Assembly: GCA_018401435.1 (NCBI GenBank)
Contig: JAGYJW010000029.1
Location: 1-64,000 of the forward strand
DNA length: 64,000 nt
Direction of reading: 5' to 3'
DNA from: Deltaproteobacteria bacterium
Lineage (GTDB): Bacteria; Myxococcota_A; UBA796; UBA2385
The notes below the pieces were generated by a model. It saw only the letters and a list, made by a program, of their open reading frames with translations. It was not told where the DNA came from and made no database searches. Numbering within the stretch: the stretch's first letter is position 1; the number at the start of each line of letters is the position of its first letter. A program made the translations under genes and the position numbers. Positions 8,640 through 17,269 of the stretch are shown here, one piece after another.

Positions 8640-10195
8640 GGCAGCAGGCGCACCCGCCGCCGGGCCGCGATGGGGCCGGTGGCCACCCGCTCCTCGCCCC
8701 CGGGCAGGGTGATGCGGATCTCGTCGATGACCTCGTTTTCGCCCAGGCCCAGGTGCACCCGGGGCAGGGTGGTCGCGATGAAGCCGCTGTCCTGGGTCAC
8801 CCAGTCCGTCTGCACCGTGTCGCCCGCGGTGACGCGCACCGCGCTGCCCACCGGGGCGTCCACCTCCACCCAGGCCTGATCCGTGCAGCCTTGCGAGAGG
8901 TAGAGGAGCGGCCGATCCTCGACCTGGGAGATGAGCAGGTCCTCCACCCCATCCGCGTTGAAGTCCAGGGCGATGGTGGCGCGGAAGGATCCGAGCGCCG
9001 TCAGGCCGATCTCCTGGCTGACATCGGTGAACTGGCCCTCGTCCTGGCGCAGCACCAGCAGGGGCACGTCCACCGCCCGCCAGGAGTCGCCCTCGTTCCA
9101 GCGATCGCCCTGGGCCGCCAGCAGGTCGCGCTGACCGTCGTTGTCGTAGTCGATGAAGATGCCGCCCCAGCCGGTCACCCCCTCTGATCCGACCTGGGCG
9201 CCGCTGGTGGCGCTCACGTCCACCCAGCCCCCGCTGGGATCCCGACCAAAGAGGGTGTTCAGCGGGCTGCCCGACAAGAAGAGATCGGGCTGGCCGTCTC
9301 CGTCGAAGTCGGCCACGTCCACGCCCTTGGCGGCGATGGGGCTGGAGCAGAAGCAGTCGTCGGTGGCGTCCACGAAGCGCCCACCCTCGTTTCGCAGCAG
9401 GGTGCTGCCGCCGAAGTTCATGCCCAGGTCGTTGGCCAGGTAGACGTCGATGTCGCCGTCGCCGTCTGCGTCGAAGCTGGTCGCGTCATAGCCGTGGCGC
9501 AGGCCGACGGCCTCGGGGACGGCGTCGGGCTCGACCCGGAAGCCGTCGGGATCGACATGCACCACCCGGTCGTTCTGCACCTCGCCCTCGTCGTGGATGT
9601 CGGCGGTGCGGGCCATGAACAGCTCGATCCGGCCGTCGAGATCGAAGTCGCCGGGGCTCATGTCGTGCACCACCGACACTGGCACGACCCCGCCCCCGGT
9701 CCCGTCCAGATCGGGGAAGGGCTCGAAGCGGTAGTTGCCCCCCCCATCTGCCCGCAGCATGAAGGCCATGGGCCCGCCGATGAGCAGGTCCAGGCGCCCA
9801 TCCTGGTCGACATCCAGCCACAAGGCGCCATTGCCCGAAGGCATCGGCACGGCCTGCGCTTCGAAGCGGTCGCCGCGGCGCAGCATCAGGTGCATCTCGC
9901 CGGGCATCCGGGTGAGGAGCAGGTCGGTCAAGCCGTCGCCGTCGATGTCGGCGGCGGCGAGGCCCGCGCCGTCCTGGTGGCCATAGCGCTGGTCCAGCGG
10001 CACCTCGGCCAGCAGGTTCCAGGCCTCGCCGACCTCTTCGTAGATGGGGGAGGGGAGCGGATCCTCACAGGCCGAGACGGGCTCCAGCTCGAATCCGTCG
10101 GTGACGGGGCTGCCCCCGGCCGCGGCGGAGTCCTCCGCGGCGCCTTCGGGGGCGGGTGCGGGCGTGCAGGCCATCAGCCAAGACCAGAGCAGCAT
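8636..10195 (-). CDS. FG-GAP/VCBS repeat lipoprotein with ASPIC/UnbV C-terminal domain
   Basis: The start was placed at ATG 10195 because MLLWSWLMACTPAP forms a compact lipoprotein signal with cysteine in the lipobox; the open frame reaches further up without signal character. The ~500-residue mature protein carries seven DxDxDG-type calcium loops inside FG-GAP repeats (DIDGDGLTDLLL, DVDQDGRLDLLI, DFDLDGRIELFM, DADGDGDIDVYL, DFDGDGQPDLFL, DYDNDGQRDLLA, DFNADGVEDLLI), the pattern of an integrin-like beta-propeller. The last ~90 residues (QDSGFIATTLPRVHLGLGEN, then IRITLPGGEERV) match the ASPIC/UnbV domain. This CRTAC1-like combination is extracellular, but its ligand is unknown. It is the last gene of the leftward operon, 37 bases after the PVYR gene. 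Confidence 0.88.
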   Translation of the reverse strand: MLLWSWLMACTPAPAPEGAAEDSAAAGGSPVTDGFELEPVSACEDPLPSPIYEEVGEAWNLLAEVPLDQRYGHQDGAGLAAADIDGDGLTDLLLTRMPGEMHLMLRRGDRFEAQAVPMPSGNGALWLDVDQDGRLDLLIGGPMAFMLRADGGGNYRFEPFPDLDGTGGGVVPVSVVHDMSPGDFDLDGRIELFMARTADIHDEGEVQNDRVVHVDPDGFRVEPDAVPEAVGLRHGYDATSFDADGDGDIDVYLANDLGMNFGGSTLLRNEGGRFVDATDDCFCSSPIAAKGVDVADFDGDGQPDLFLSGSPLNTLFGRDPSGGWVDVSATSGAQVGSEGVTGWGGIFIDYDNDGQRDLLAAQGDRWNEGDSWRAVDVPLLVLRQDEGQFTDVSQEIGLTALGSFRATIALDFNADGVEDLLISQVEDRPLLYLSQGCTDQAWVEVDAPVGSAVRVTAGDTVQTDWVTQDSGFIATTLPRVHLGLGENEVIDEIRITLPGGEERVATGPIAARRRVRLLP

Positions 10196-10232
10196 CCCTG
10201 CATTGTAGCCCGACCCGGTCGGCCGTCGCGAC

Positions 10233-11012
10233 TCAGGCCGGGTGAAAGGTGCCATCCCGCTCTACAAGGCTCAAGACGCGCTGATCCGTCTCCAGGCGCC
10301 AGCCCCCCTCCGTGCGGGTCAGAAACGCGGTGGGCAGGGCCGTTCGGGCCGTCTCGGCCAACAACACGACGCCGCCGATGCCCACGGGCAGCGCCGCCTC
10401 GCTGGCGCGCAGATCGGCGCCGTCGCGCCCCTGTCCGAGCATCAGCACGGTGACGGGCAGGCCTGGGGCCTCGGCCAGGCGGGCCGCCAGGTCGCCCAGC
10501 TCTCTGGGGCGGGCCCCATGCACCCGGTAGACCGGCCCCCCCGCCACCGCCGGGATGGGGGTGCGCTCGGATGCCGCGAGCAGGACCCGGTGGCCCCGGG
10601 CCAGGCGGGCAAGCAGGGGACCGACCGCGGCGGCAGCGTCCTCGGGGCGGCACTGCCACACCGTCAGGCCCTCGGACAGCGGGGGGGTGCCCTCCCCCAG
10701 CAGGCCGGCCGAAGGCAGGCGCTCCAGCCGCCGGGGCAGGGGACCCGGGCCCCGGCCCCGGGACAGCCGCCACATCCAGGCCGCGCCAAAGAGCACCACC
10801 AGCCACTCCACCCGCGCCCCGATGGCCGGGGACGGCACCTCGATCTCCGGGGGATCGCCATCGGAGGTGATTCCATGAAAGGTGGCGATGACTGCGCCCT
10901 CTCTGCGGATCTTCACCGTCCAGTCCGCCACCACGCCATCGCCGATGCGCAGGCGCAGCATGCACGGGCCAGCTTGGGGGCGCAGGCGCGCCGTCGCGCT
11001 CTCGTCGGCCAT
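10233..11012 (-). CDS. membrane protein with PVYR domain, copy 2 (259 aa)
   Basis: Intact paralog of the C-terminal half of the gene at 22431. A ~65-residue beta-rich N-terminus (including LRLRIGDGVVADWTVKIR) precedes one hydrophobic segment (EWLVVLFGAAWMW) followed by a basic stop-transfer RLSRGRGPGP. The rest should be cytosolic. It has the Arg/Pro-rich linker LPRRLERLP, a helical part (VGPLLARLARGHRVLLAAS), the signature GGPVYRVHG and an alpha/beta segment LPVTVLMLGQG. No signal peptide is visible, so topology is less certain than in copy 3. The start lies 16 bases after the tail of the SGNH gene, which supports one transcript. Function is not known to me; see the finding on the three paralogs. 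Confidence 0.65.
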   Translation of the reverse strand: MADESATARLRPQAGPCMLRLRIGDGVVADWTVKIRREGAVIATFHGITSDGDPPEIEVPSPAIGARVEWLVVLFGAAWMWRLSRGRGPGPLPRRLERLPSAGLLGEGTPPLSEGLTVWQCRPEDAAAAVGPLLARLARGHRVLLAASERTPIPAVAGGPVYRVHGARPRELGDLAARLAEAPGLPVTVLMLGQGRDGADLRASEAALPVGIGGVVLLAETARTALPTAFLTRTEGGWRLETDQRVLSLVERDGTFHPA

Positions 11013-11028
11013 GGCGGCTCCGGCGGCT

Positions 11029-12235
11029 TTAGAGGCTGGGGCACCAGATGGGGATGGGCTGGGGGCTCAGGCTGATGCTGCCTCCGCTGTTGTCGGTCAT
11101 GGCGCTGACCGTCCAGCTGCCCCAGACCTGGCCCGCGCCGGGGCTTCGCCCGGCCACGGTGGAGCCAGGGCGCCACAGCAGGCGGAGGGCCGGGGGAGCA
11201 GCAGGCATGGCGAAGCTCGCGAAGCCGGTGGGATCCGAGAGGGGCCCCGGACCCAAACCAAGCCAGCGCGCTGCAGTGCGCCGGGCTTCAGGGCGCTCGG
11301 GTCGCCGAGGCAGGCAGGTTGGCACGCAACAGGTCCGCGATGGCCAGCCCCGCCGCCCGGTTGCCCGCGGCGGACAGATGGCCGGGATCATCGGCCAATA
11401 CAAGATCCTCGCCCTGGCAGCAGGCGCGCACATCCACCACGGGCAGCGGGAGTTGCGCCCCCAGGCCCCGCACCCAGGCGGCGCTGGGCCGATCGCCCTG
11501 ACCCTGGCCCATCAGATCGGCTTGAAAGGGCAGCCAACCCACCGTCACCCGGCCGCCGCTGGGGGCCAGGGCGGCGGCGGCTTCGGCCAGGGCCAGGCTG
11601 CGCTCGGCATCGGACACCCGGTCCACCCGGGGCTCGCCATTGGCCTGGTCGGGCATCAGGAAGGGGCGGTCCGTGGCAGGAAAGACGAGCTGCCGCAGGG
11701 CCTGGTAGAGCGAGAGGTGGCGGGCCAGCAGCACCCGGAGGCGGGCCACCGGGCCCGCGCCGCCCAGCAGCAGCTCGCGGTCCGAGACCAGCACCTGGTT
11801 GTGGTCGTGCATCGGGATGAAGAAGACGGCGATATCGGGTGCATAGCCCGCCACCACCTCGCCCATCAGCCAGGCGGCCTGGGTCGTGCTGTAGCCGGGC
11901 TGGCCAGCGTTGAGCACCTCCACCCCCGGCAGGCCCTCGGCCACCCCATCGGCGACCGTCTGCCCGTCGTCCACTCCCCAGCCAAAGACCGTCGAATCCC
12001 CCAGCAAGGCCACCCGCGGGATGCCTTCGGTGCGGGCCTTGGGCAGCTTTGTGCGCAAACCATCTGGATTGGTGCTGAGACGGAAGCTGTGGCCGTCTCG
12101 GGGCCCGCGCATGGCCTGGTCCTGCAGGTTGGCCTGCATGCGCCACTGGCCCAGGGCCTCGGGACGATAGGCGGGCCGAACGCCGAAGATGCGCAGCCCA
12201 AGCTCCATCACGACGAGCAGCAGCGCGGACACCAC
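11029..12235 (-). CDS. membrane-anchored SGNH/GDSL hydrolase, probable frameshift near the 3' end
   Basis: The main frame (12235-11288) holds an N-terminal anchor (ALLLVVMELGLRIFG) and an SGNH domain: block I VALLGDSTVFGWGVDD with the catalytic serine, block II AGQPGYSTTQ, and block V DDPGHLSAAGN with the Asp/His pair. Such AlgX/DltD-like enzymes add or remove acyl groups on extracellular polymers. GTG 12235 is the only usual start codon in frame, although basic residues upstream (KRRSPRGPRPGRN) suggest translation begins earlier. After the stop at 11288 another frame runs to 11029 with convincing beta-type sequence (GQVWGSWTVSAMTDNSGGS) and ends 16 bases before the next gene. A frameshift near 11290 joining the two is therefore likely. 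Confidence 0.65.
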
Positions 12236-12310
12236 CAGGCCAAAGGCCAGGTTGCGTCCCGGTCGGGGACCGCGGGGGCTGCGTCTCTTCAGCGTGGCCT
12301 CCGGCGGTCC

Positions 12311-12538
12311 TCAGAAGACCAGGTAGATGAAGGGTGCGACATATTGCACGCTCTGGATGGCCACCAGCACGATGCCCAGCAGCAGCAGCACCGCGGTGAG
12401 GGGCACCATCCACCAGCGCCCGCCCCGGGACAACATGCCCAGCAGCTGGCCCGCGGTGCCCAGGCGCATCAGCCAGGCGTCCACCCGGGATTGCATCGTC
12501 CTGTCGGCTTCTCTGGGCGGGGGAGGCGCGCTGCTCAT
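12311..12538 (-). CDS. DUF5989 family small membrane protein
   Basis: A 75-residue protein starting at ATG 12538, which overlaps the carbamoyltransferase stop (ATGA, 12535-12538). After a Pro-rich start it has LLGMLSRGGRWWMVPLTAVL, then a single membrane helix (LLLLGIVLVAIQ) and the ending VAPFIYLVF. The R-WW--P start of the helix and the APFIY-F end are the DUF5989 signature. In several phyla this small protein lies directly beside NodU/SxtI-type carbamoyltransferases and SGNH hydrolases, exactly as here. Its job is unknown; a membrane anchor or partner for the carbamoyltransferase is a reasonable inference. Confidence 0.85.
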   Translation of the reverse strand: MSSAPPPPREADRTMQSRVDAWLMRLGTAGQLLGMLSRGGRWWMVPLTAVLLLLGIVLVAIQSVQYVAPFIYLVF

Positions 12539-14322
12539 GGGGCCTTCAGGGGGGGGTAGAGGTGGCTGGGGGGCCGCTCGATGCGCAGCCCGTCGAGGTA
12601 GAGCAGGTCGAGGCCGCTGCGGGTGAAGGTGGCCAGGGCGTCCACCGCCGTGCAGACCGGGGGCTCGCCCTTGAGGTTGAAGGAGGTGTTCAGCAGCATG
12701 GGCAGGCCGGTGGCCTGTCCAAAGCGCTCCAGCAGGGCGGCAAAGGCGGGGTGCTCTGCTGCCGACACGGACTGCAGGCGGGCGCTGCCGTCGATGTGCA
12801 CCACGGCGGGAGCGTCTTCGGCCAGGCTGCCGTCGGTGGGGACCGCGGTGAGCATATGGGCGCAGAGCGCAGCCTCGGCGGGGGCCGGCCGAAAGCGGCC
12901 CAGGCCGGCCCCCGTGACCGAAGGGGCAAAGGGCCGAAAGGGCTCGCGGAACTTGATGCGGGTGTTGACCCGCTCCGCCGTCTCTGCACCGCGCGGATCC
13001 GCCAGGATGCTGCGGTGGCCGAGCGCCCGGGGGCCCCATTCGGCGCGCCCCTCCACCCAGCCGATGACCCGCCCCGCAAGCAGATCCGCGGTGGCCCGGT
13101 CCGGGGCGTCGGCGTCCACCTCGGTCCAACTGAAGCCCAGGTCCCCGAGCAGGTCCACCGTTGGCCCCCGGGCGATCGCGGGCCCCAGGTCCACCGCGAA
13201 GGAGCCGCCCAGCCGCGGATTGCCCAGGACCCCGTGCCAGACCCACAAGGCCGCGCCCAGGGCCCCACCGGCATCGCCTGCGGCCGGCTGCACCCAGAGC
13301 TGTTCAAAGGGCCCATCCAATGCAAGCCGGTGGTTGGCCACGGCATTCAGGGCCACCCCGCCGGCCAGGCACAAGGCGTCGGCCCCTGTCTGCGCCTTGG
13401 CGTGGGCGGCCATATGCAGCAGCGCGTCCTCCAGCCAGGCCTGGCAGCTCGCGGCGATGTCGGCGTGGCGCTGGCTCTCGGCGATCACGGCCTCGCTGGC
13501 ATCCCCCGGCCGGGCCCGAGGCCAGAAGGGCGCGCCGGGCGCGCGGGGCGGCCCCAGCAGGGCCTCCAGCTTGGGCGTCGCGCTCTTGCTGGGGTGCCAA
13601 TGCCAGGAGAAGTAGTCCAGATCCAGGCTGAAGCCGCCATCGGATTCCAGGCGGGCGAGGCGGTCAAAGGCCGCGCGGTGGATGGGGCGCCCATAGGCCG
13701 CCATGCCCATCACCTTGTATTCACCCTCGTTCACGGCAAAGCCAAGGTGCGCGGTGACCGCCGAATAGACCAGGCCCAGGCTGTGGGGCCAGCGCACCTC
13801 GCCCAAGGGGCGCAGAAAGGGCGCGGCGTTGCTGCCCTCCCACAAGGAGGTGGTGGCCCACTCGCCCACCCCATCGGCCACCAGCACCGCCGCCTTGCGG
13901 TGGGGCGAGGCCAGGAAGGCGCTCGCGGCATGGCTGAGGTGGTGCTCGGAGAAGAGCAGCCGGTCGGCCTTGACCCCAAAGGTCTGCACCAGGCGGGTGC
14001 GCAGCCAGAGCTTGTCGCCCAGCCAGCTGTGCATCTGGCGCGGAAAGGCCCGCCAGGACCGGGGGAAGGTGGCGACGGCCGTGCTGAGGATGCGCTCGAA
14101 CTTGCGCAGGGGCTTCTCGTAGAAGACCAGCCAGTCCACGTCTTCGATGCCGATACCCGCCTGGTCGAGGCACCAGGCCACCGACCGCACGGGCAAGGAG
14201 GCGTCGTGCTTGATGCGGGTGAAGCGCTCCTCCTGGGCGGCGGCCACCACCACGCCGTCCTGGAGCAGGACCGCCGCGGCGTCGTGGTAGAGGGCGGAGA
14301 TGCCCAGGATGAAGGTGCTCAC
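12535..14322 (-). CDS. O-carbamoyltransferase (NodU/TobZ/CmcH family)
   Basis: A 595-residue full-length carbamoyltransferase. The family makes carbamoyl-adenylate from carbamoyl phosphate and ATP and then carbamoylates a hydroxyl of a sugar or antibiotic. The N-terminal Kae1-like domain shows LYHDAAAVLL (HDAA at 13-16), EERFTRIKHD, and SEHHLSHAASAF (125-136) with the metal-binding histidines. DGVGEW and GEYKVMGMAAYG follow, then CLAGGVALNAVAN and PAAGDAGGALGAAL. The C-terminal YrdC-like domain starts around GWVEGRAEWGPRALGHRSI and contains NTRIKFREPFRPFAPSV and LLNTSFNLKGEP. The start is a GTG at 14320-14322 directly after the upstream TGA. No key motif is missing, so it should be active; the acceptor is not evident. 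Confidence 0.95.
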   Translation of the reverse strand: MSTFILGISALYHDAAAVLLQDGVVVAAAQEERFTRIKHDASLPVRSVAWCLDQAGIGIEDVDWLVFYEKPLRKFERILSTAVATFPRSWRAFPRQMHSWLGDKLWLRTRLVQTFGVKADRLLFSEHHLSHAASAFLASPHRKAAVLVADGVGEWATTSLWEGSNAAPFLRPLGEVRWPHSLGLVYSAVTAHLGFAVNEGEYKVMGMAAYGRPIHRAAFDRLARLESDGGFSLDLDYFSWHWHPSKSATPKLEALLGPPRAPGAPFWPRARPGDASEAVIAESQRHADIAASCQAWLEDALLHMAAHAKAQTGADALCLAGGVALNAVANHRLALDGPFEQLWVQPAAGDAGGALGAALWVWHGVLGNPRLGGSFAVDLGPAIARGPTVDLLGDLGFSWTEVDADAPDRATADLLAGRVIGWVEGRAEWGPRALGHRSILADPRGAETAERVNTRIKFREPFRPFAPSVTGAGLGRFRPAPAEAALCAHMLTAVPTDGSLAEDAPAVVHIDGSARLQSVSAAEHPAFAALLERFGQATGLPMLLNTSFNLKGEPPVCTAVDALATFTRSGLDLLYLDGLRIERPPSHLYPPLKAP

Positions 14323-15066
14323 TCAGGCCTCGCTGCGGGCCCGGTCCAGGGCGCTGCGCCCATCCACCGGAGCGACCTGCCAGCCGCCGCTTTCGAGGCG
14401 GGCGATCAGGCGGAAAGGGCCCACCACCAGCACATAGGCGATGAGCAGCCACAGGCCGCCCATCACGGTGCCGATGTCGCGGGACAGGCGCAGCCAGCCC
14501 TCCTTCACGCGGTTCCAGCGGGCCTTGCGCACCGACGCGAGGCCCTCGGGGCGGCTGGCCCCGGCCAGGCGCAGCAGCTCCTGTCGGCTATAGCTGACGT
14601 GGAAGGCCTCGTCCTTGAGGATGTCATCCAGGGCGAGGTTGGTGCCGGGGTCGGGCATGTCGTGGCGGCGGTAGACGTCGAATTGTTCGACGGCGTCGGC
14701 CTCGGCGACAAAGACGAAGGCCAGGAAGTCCTCCTCGCCCAGCCGCTCGAAGAGGGTGCGCCCGCCCACGATGCCATGCTCCACCAGCAGCCCGGCCTCG
14801 TCCCGCCCGGCTTCGGTTGCATCCAACACACCCTGGGCATTGGCCCGGCGCCGAAAGAGCACGGAGTGGCGCCACTCGTCCAAGGCGTGACGGAAGTATT
14901 TGCGGCGGAGGTCGCGGCGTTGCGTACCCGCCACCGCAGCCAACATATCCAAGGAGCTGCCTTGTTCGGTGCGCGAGAAGGCCGAGAGCAGGCGGTGGCG
15001 CTCACGGGGGAAGCGCCAGGCGATGCTGCCCGTCAGGCGAATCCAGAGCTGGCGTCCGGCGCCCAT
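14323..15066 (-). CDS. ferritin-like di-iron protein with C-terminal membrane helix
   Basis: A 247-residue helical protein. It shows a full set of candidate ferritin-type di-iron ligands: Glu34 (SRTEQG), Glu64 and His67 (DEWRHS), Glu122 or Glu127 (VAEADAVEQF) and Glu153 and His156 (KDEAFHVSY). Two EXXH motifs ~89 residues apart on a four-helix bundle are typical of ferritin-like oxidases and hydroxylases. A hydrophobic segment GGLWLLIAYVLVVGPFRLIA (about 203-222) would anchor it to the membrane with the bundle probably in the cytosol. The start ATG overlaps the SGNH stop (TGATG at 15064-15068), and the carbamoyltransferase GTG follows its own stop directly. It could oxidise a lipid or a pathway intermediate; this is inferred from context only. 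Confidence 0.7.
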   Translation of the reverse strand: MGAGRQLWIRLTGSIAWRFPRERHRLLSAFSRTEQGSSLDMLAAVAGTQRRDLRRKYFRHALDEWRHSVLFRRRANAQGVLDATEAGRDEAGLLVEHGIVGGRTLFERLGEEDFLAFVFVAEADAVEQFDVYRRHDMPDPGTNLALDDILKDEAFHVSYSRQELLRLAGASRPEGLASVRKARWNRVKEGWLRLSRDIGTVMGGLWLLIAYVLVVGPFRLIARLESGGWQVAPVDGRSALDRARSEA

Positions 15067-17269
15067 CAGGGGCCGCCTTCGGCTGCCGGGGCGAGCAGCT
15101 GCAGCACCTGCGGCGTGATGCGGCCCGCCAGCTCGGCGTGTCCGGTGCGGCTGAGGTGGTTGCGGTCCACGAAGACGGCCTCCGGGTCGACCTCTGCCAT
15201 GGCCTCTACCACATCCAGCCAGGCGGCCCCTGGCGCTGCGGTGCCCACCGCGGCCTCCATGCGCCGGTATTCTGCCATGGGATCCCGCGGCGTGGGCCGG
15301 GTCAGCTCGGGTAGCAGCAAGACCGTCCCACCCGCAGCCCGCACCTTTTCGATGATCAGGCGCAGGTTCTCCTCGGCATCGGCGACGGGGACGGCGGGCA
15401 CGAAGCCGGCGGTGTCGGTGGTGACCGGGCGGGCCAGCAGGGACAGGCCCGAGATCAGGCGGGAGCGGGCGGCCAGGCCCGCCAGCGGCTGCTGTCGGCG
15501 GTGCGGGCGGCGCGCGCGGCCTCGCGCTGCTTGCGGGTCTTGCTGGAGTTTTCGGTGAGGATGTCGTTGACGCCTACATAGACGACCACCAGGTCCGGGC
15601 TGCCCTCAGCCAGCAGCGCGTCGATGGCGCGGCTGAAGGTGAAGCTGTCCCGTCCGCCATTGGCGTAGTTCACCGTCTCGACGCCCAGGCCCCGGGCGCA
15701 CAGGGCGGCGTGCACCTGGCCGGGGAAGAAGGCCTCGGGCTCGCCACCCAGCTGGTAGGCGCCGCCGGCCGAGGAGCCGCCAAACCACCAGATCTCCCGC
15801 CGATCTTCGCCGCAGCCGGCGGACCAGTAGGGGGCGACCCCCGTGGCGTCCTCTCCTGCGCCCAGCTCGGCCCCCGACAGGTGCTCCACCGACCAGCCGC
15901 GCTCCAGGTAGCTGCTGCGCACCGCCAGCTCGGCCGAGACGGGCAGCAGCAGCAAGGTCAAGAAGAGCAGGTCCGTGCCGGCCCGGGGCGCCTTGTCCAC
16001 CAGGGCTGGCACCAGGCCCAGGATCAGCAGCAGGCGCCACAACAGGGCCGGCAGCAGGCCCTGGGCCCAGCCCAGCAGCGCGATGGCGGCGAAGGTGGGC
16101 AGATCGCGCACCAGCAGCGCATTCCGCGACAGTTCTGCCGCCTGACTGAGGCGGAGCGGCAAGCAGAGAAAGGCCACCCCCAGGGGCAAGGCCAGGAGCA
16201 CCGGTCCGTCGAGGCCCCGTGCCCCGGCCGCCGTCACCACCACCGCCGCGCCCAGCCAGGCCGGCCAGGGCAGCTCGCCGCGCTGGGGCGGGCCCACGGC
16301 AAAGAGGCCGCTGCGCAGCAGGGCCGCCCCCAGCAGCGGCAGCAGGGCGACGGCGAAGACCCCCTCCGCCAGCTCCCAGGTGCTGGTCCGCACCAGGAAG
16401 AGGCGCTCCACCAGGTTGAGCCACAGGGCGTGGGGCAGCAGCAGGGTCAGCAGGGCCGGCAGCAGCAGGCCGAGGCCCAGCAGCAGGCCGAGGTCCCGCC
16501 GCCGCGCACCCAAGGCCACCGCGCCCACCAGCAGGCCCAGCAGCCCGCCCCCCAGGGCAGACTTCAGGCGCCCGGAGTCCGGCAGGGGGGCCCGGGACCA
16601 GTCCTCTTCGAGGACCAGCTCGCCTTGGGTGTCCAGGGCGCGAAAGCGGCGCAGAAAGGCCGGCCCGGCATGGGCCGACAGCTCGACGCTGCCCGCGGGC
16701 TGGGTGGCCAGGGCGACCGGCCCGGCCGGCGTCTCTGCAAGAACCCTCCCCCCCTCGAAAAGAAGCACAGCGGCTTCATCTTTGGGGATCTCAACCGGCT
16801 TGCCGCTGGGGTCGGACCAGGCCCCCGGGCGCAGCTTGAGGTTGAGGATGCCGGCCCCCGCACCCGCCGGCGGCACCAGGTTGACGACCAGGGGCCCGCT
16901 GCGGGGGTCCAGGTCGATCTCGAGGCGGGACAGCGGCCGGGGATCCCGCGGCAGCAGACGATCGGCCCGGCCAAAGCTGTGGGGCACCAGGGTGAGCCGC
17001 CCGGCAGCGATCTGGCTGCCCCGGCCCAGGTTGGGGCTCATCACCTGCTCGTCCATGCCCGGCACCAGCACCGTCCATCGGCCCTCGTCCACCGCGGTGG
17101 GCTGGGCGAGGGTGGCCAGGGCCCAGGGTGCCAGGGCGGCCCCAAAGCCCAGGCCGGCCAGGACGAAGAGCAGCAGGGCCAGCAGGGTCTGGCGCGAGGG
17201 CAGCCGGGCGCGCGGCCCGGAGGCCGCCGCCGCGCCGCGCCGAGGATCTGCGCCGGCGGCGGGGCTCAC
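15066..17269 (-). CDS. polytopic membrane protein with C-terminal SGNH hydrolase domain, one frameshift
   Basis: ATG 17269 starts a protein with one N-terminal helix (TLLALLLFVLAGLGFGAALA), a ~180-residue beta-rich extracytoplasmic part, about eight to ten further membrane helices, and an SGNH domain. Block I is WWFGGSSAGGAYQLGG with the nucleophile serine; NYANGGRDSFTFS and VVYVGVNDILTENS are blocks II and III. Near 15460-15500 the frame changes and the domain continues (LISGLSLLARP, GTVLLLPELTRP) to block V, NHLSRTGHAEL, and the stop at 15066. This resembles acyltransferase-SGNH fusions that O-acylate polymers. The ATG overlaps the sulfatase stop (17266-17269), and the stop overlaps the ferritin-like start. 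The frameshift looks like a sequence error because the catalytic His lies after it. Confidence 0.7.

Noticed and set aside
12562-15558. A 998-residue open frame on the plus strand
   Set aside because: It is antisense to the carbamoyltransferase and ferritin-like genes, which carry all expected motifs. The plus-strand product is low-complexity Gly/Arg/Gln-rich. High GC makes such long shadow frames.
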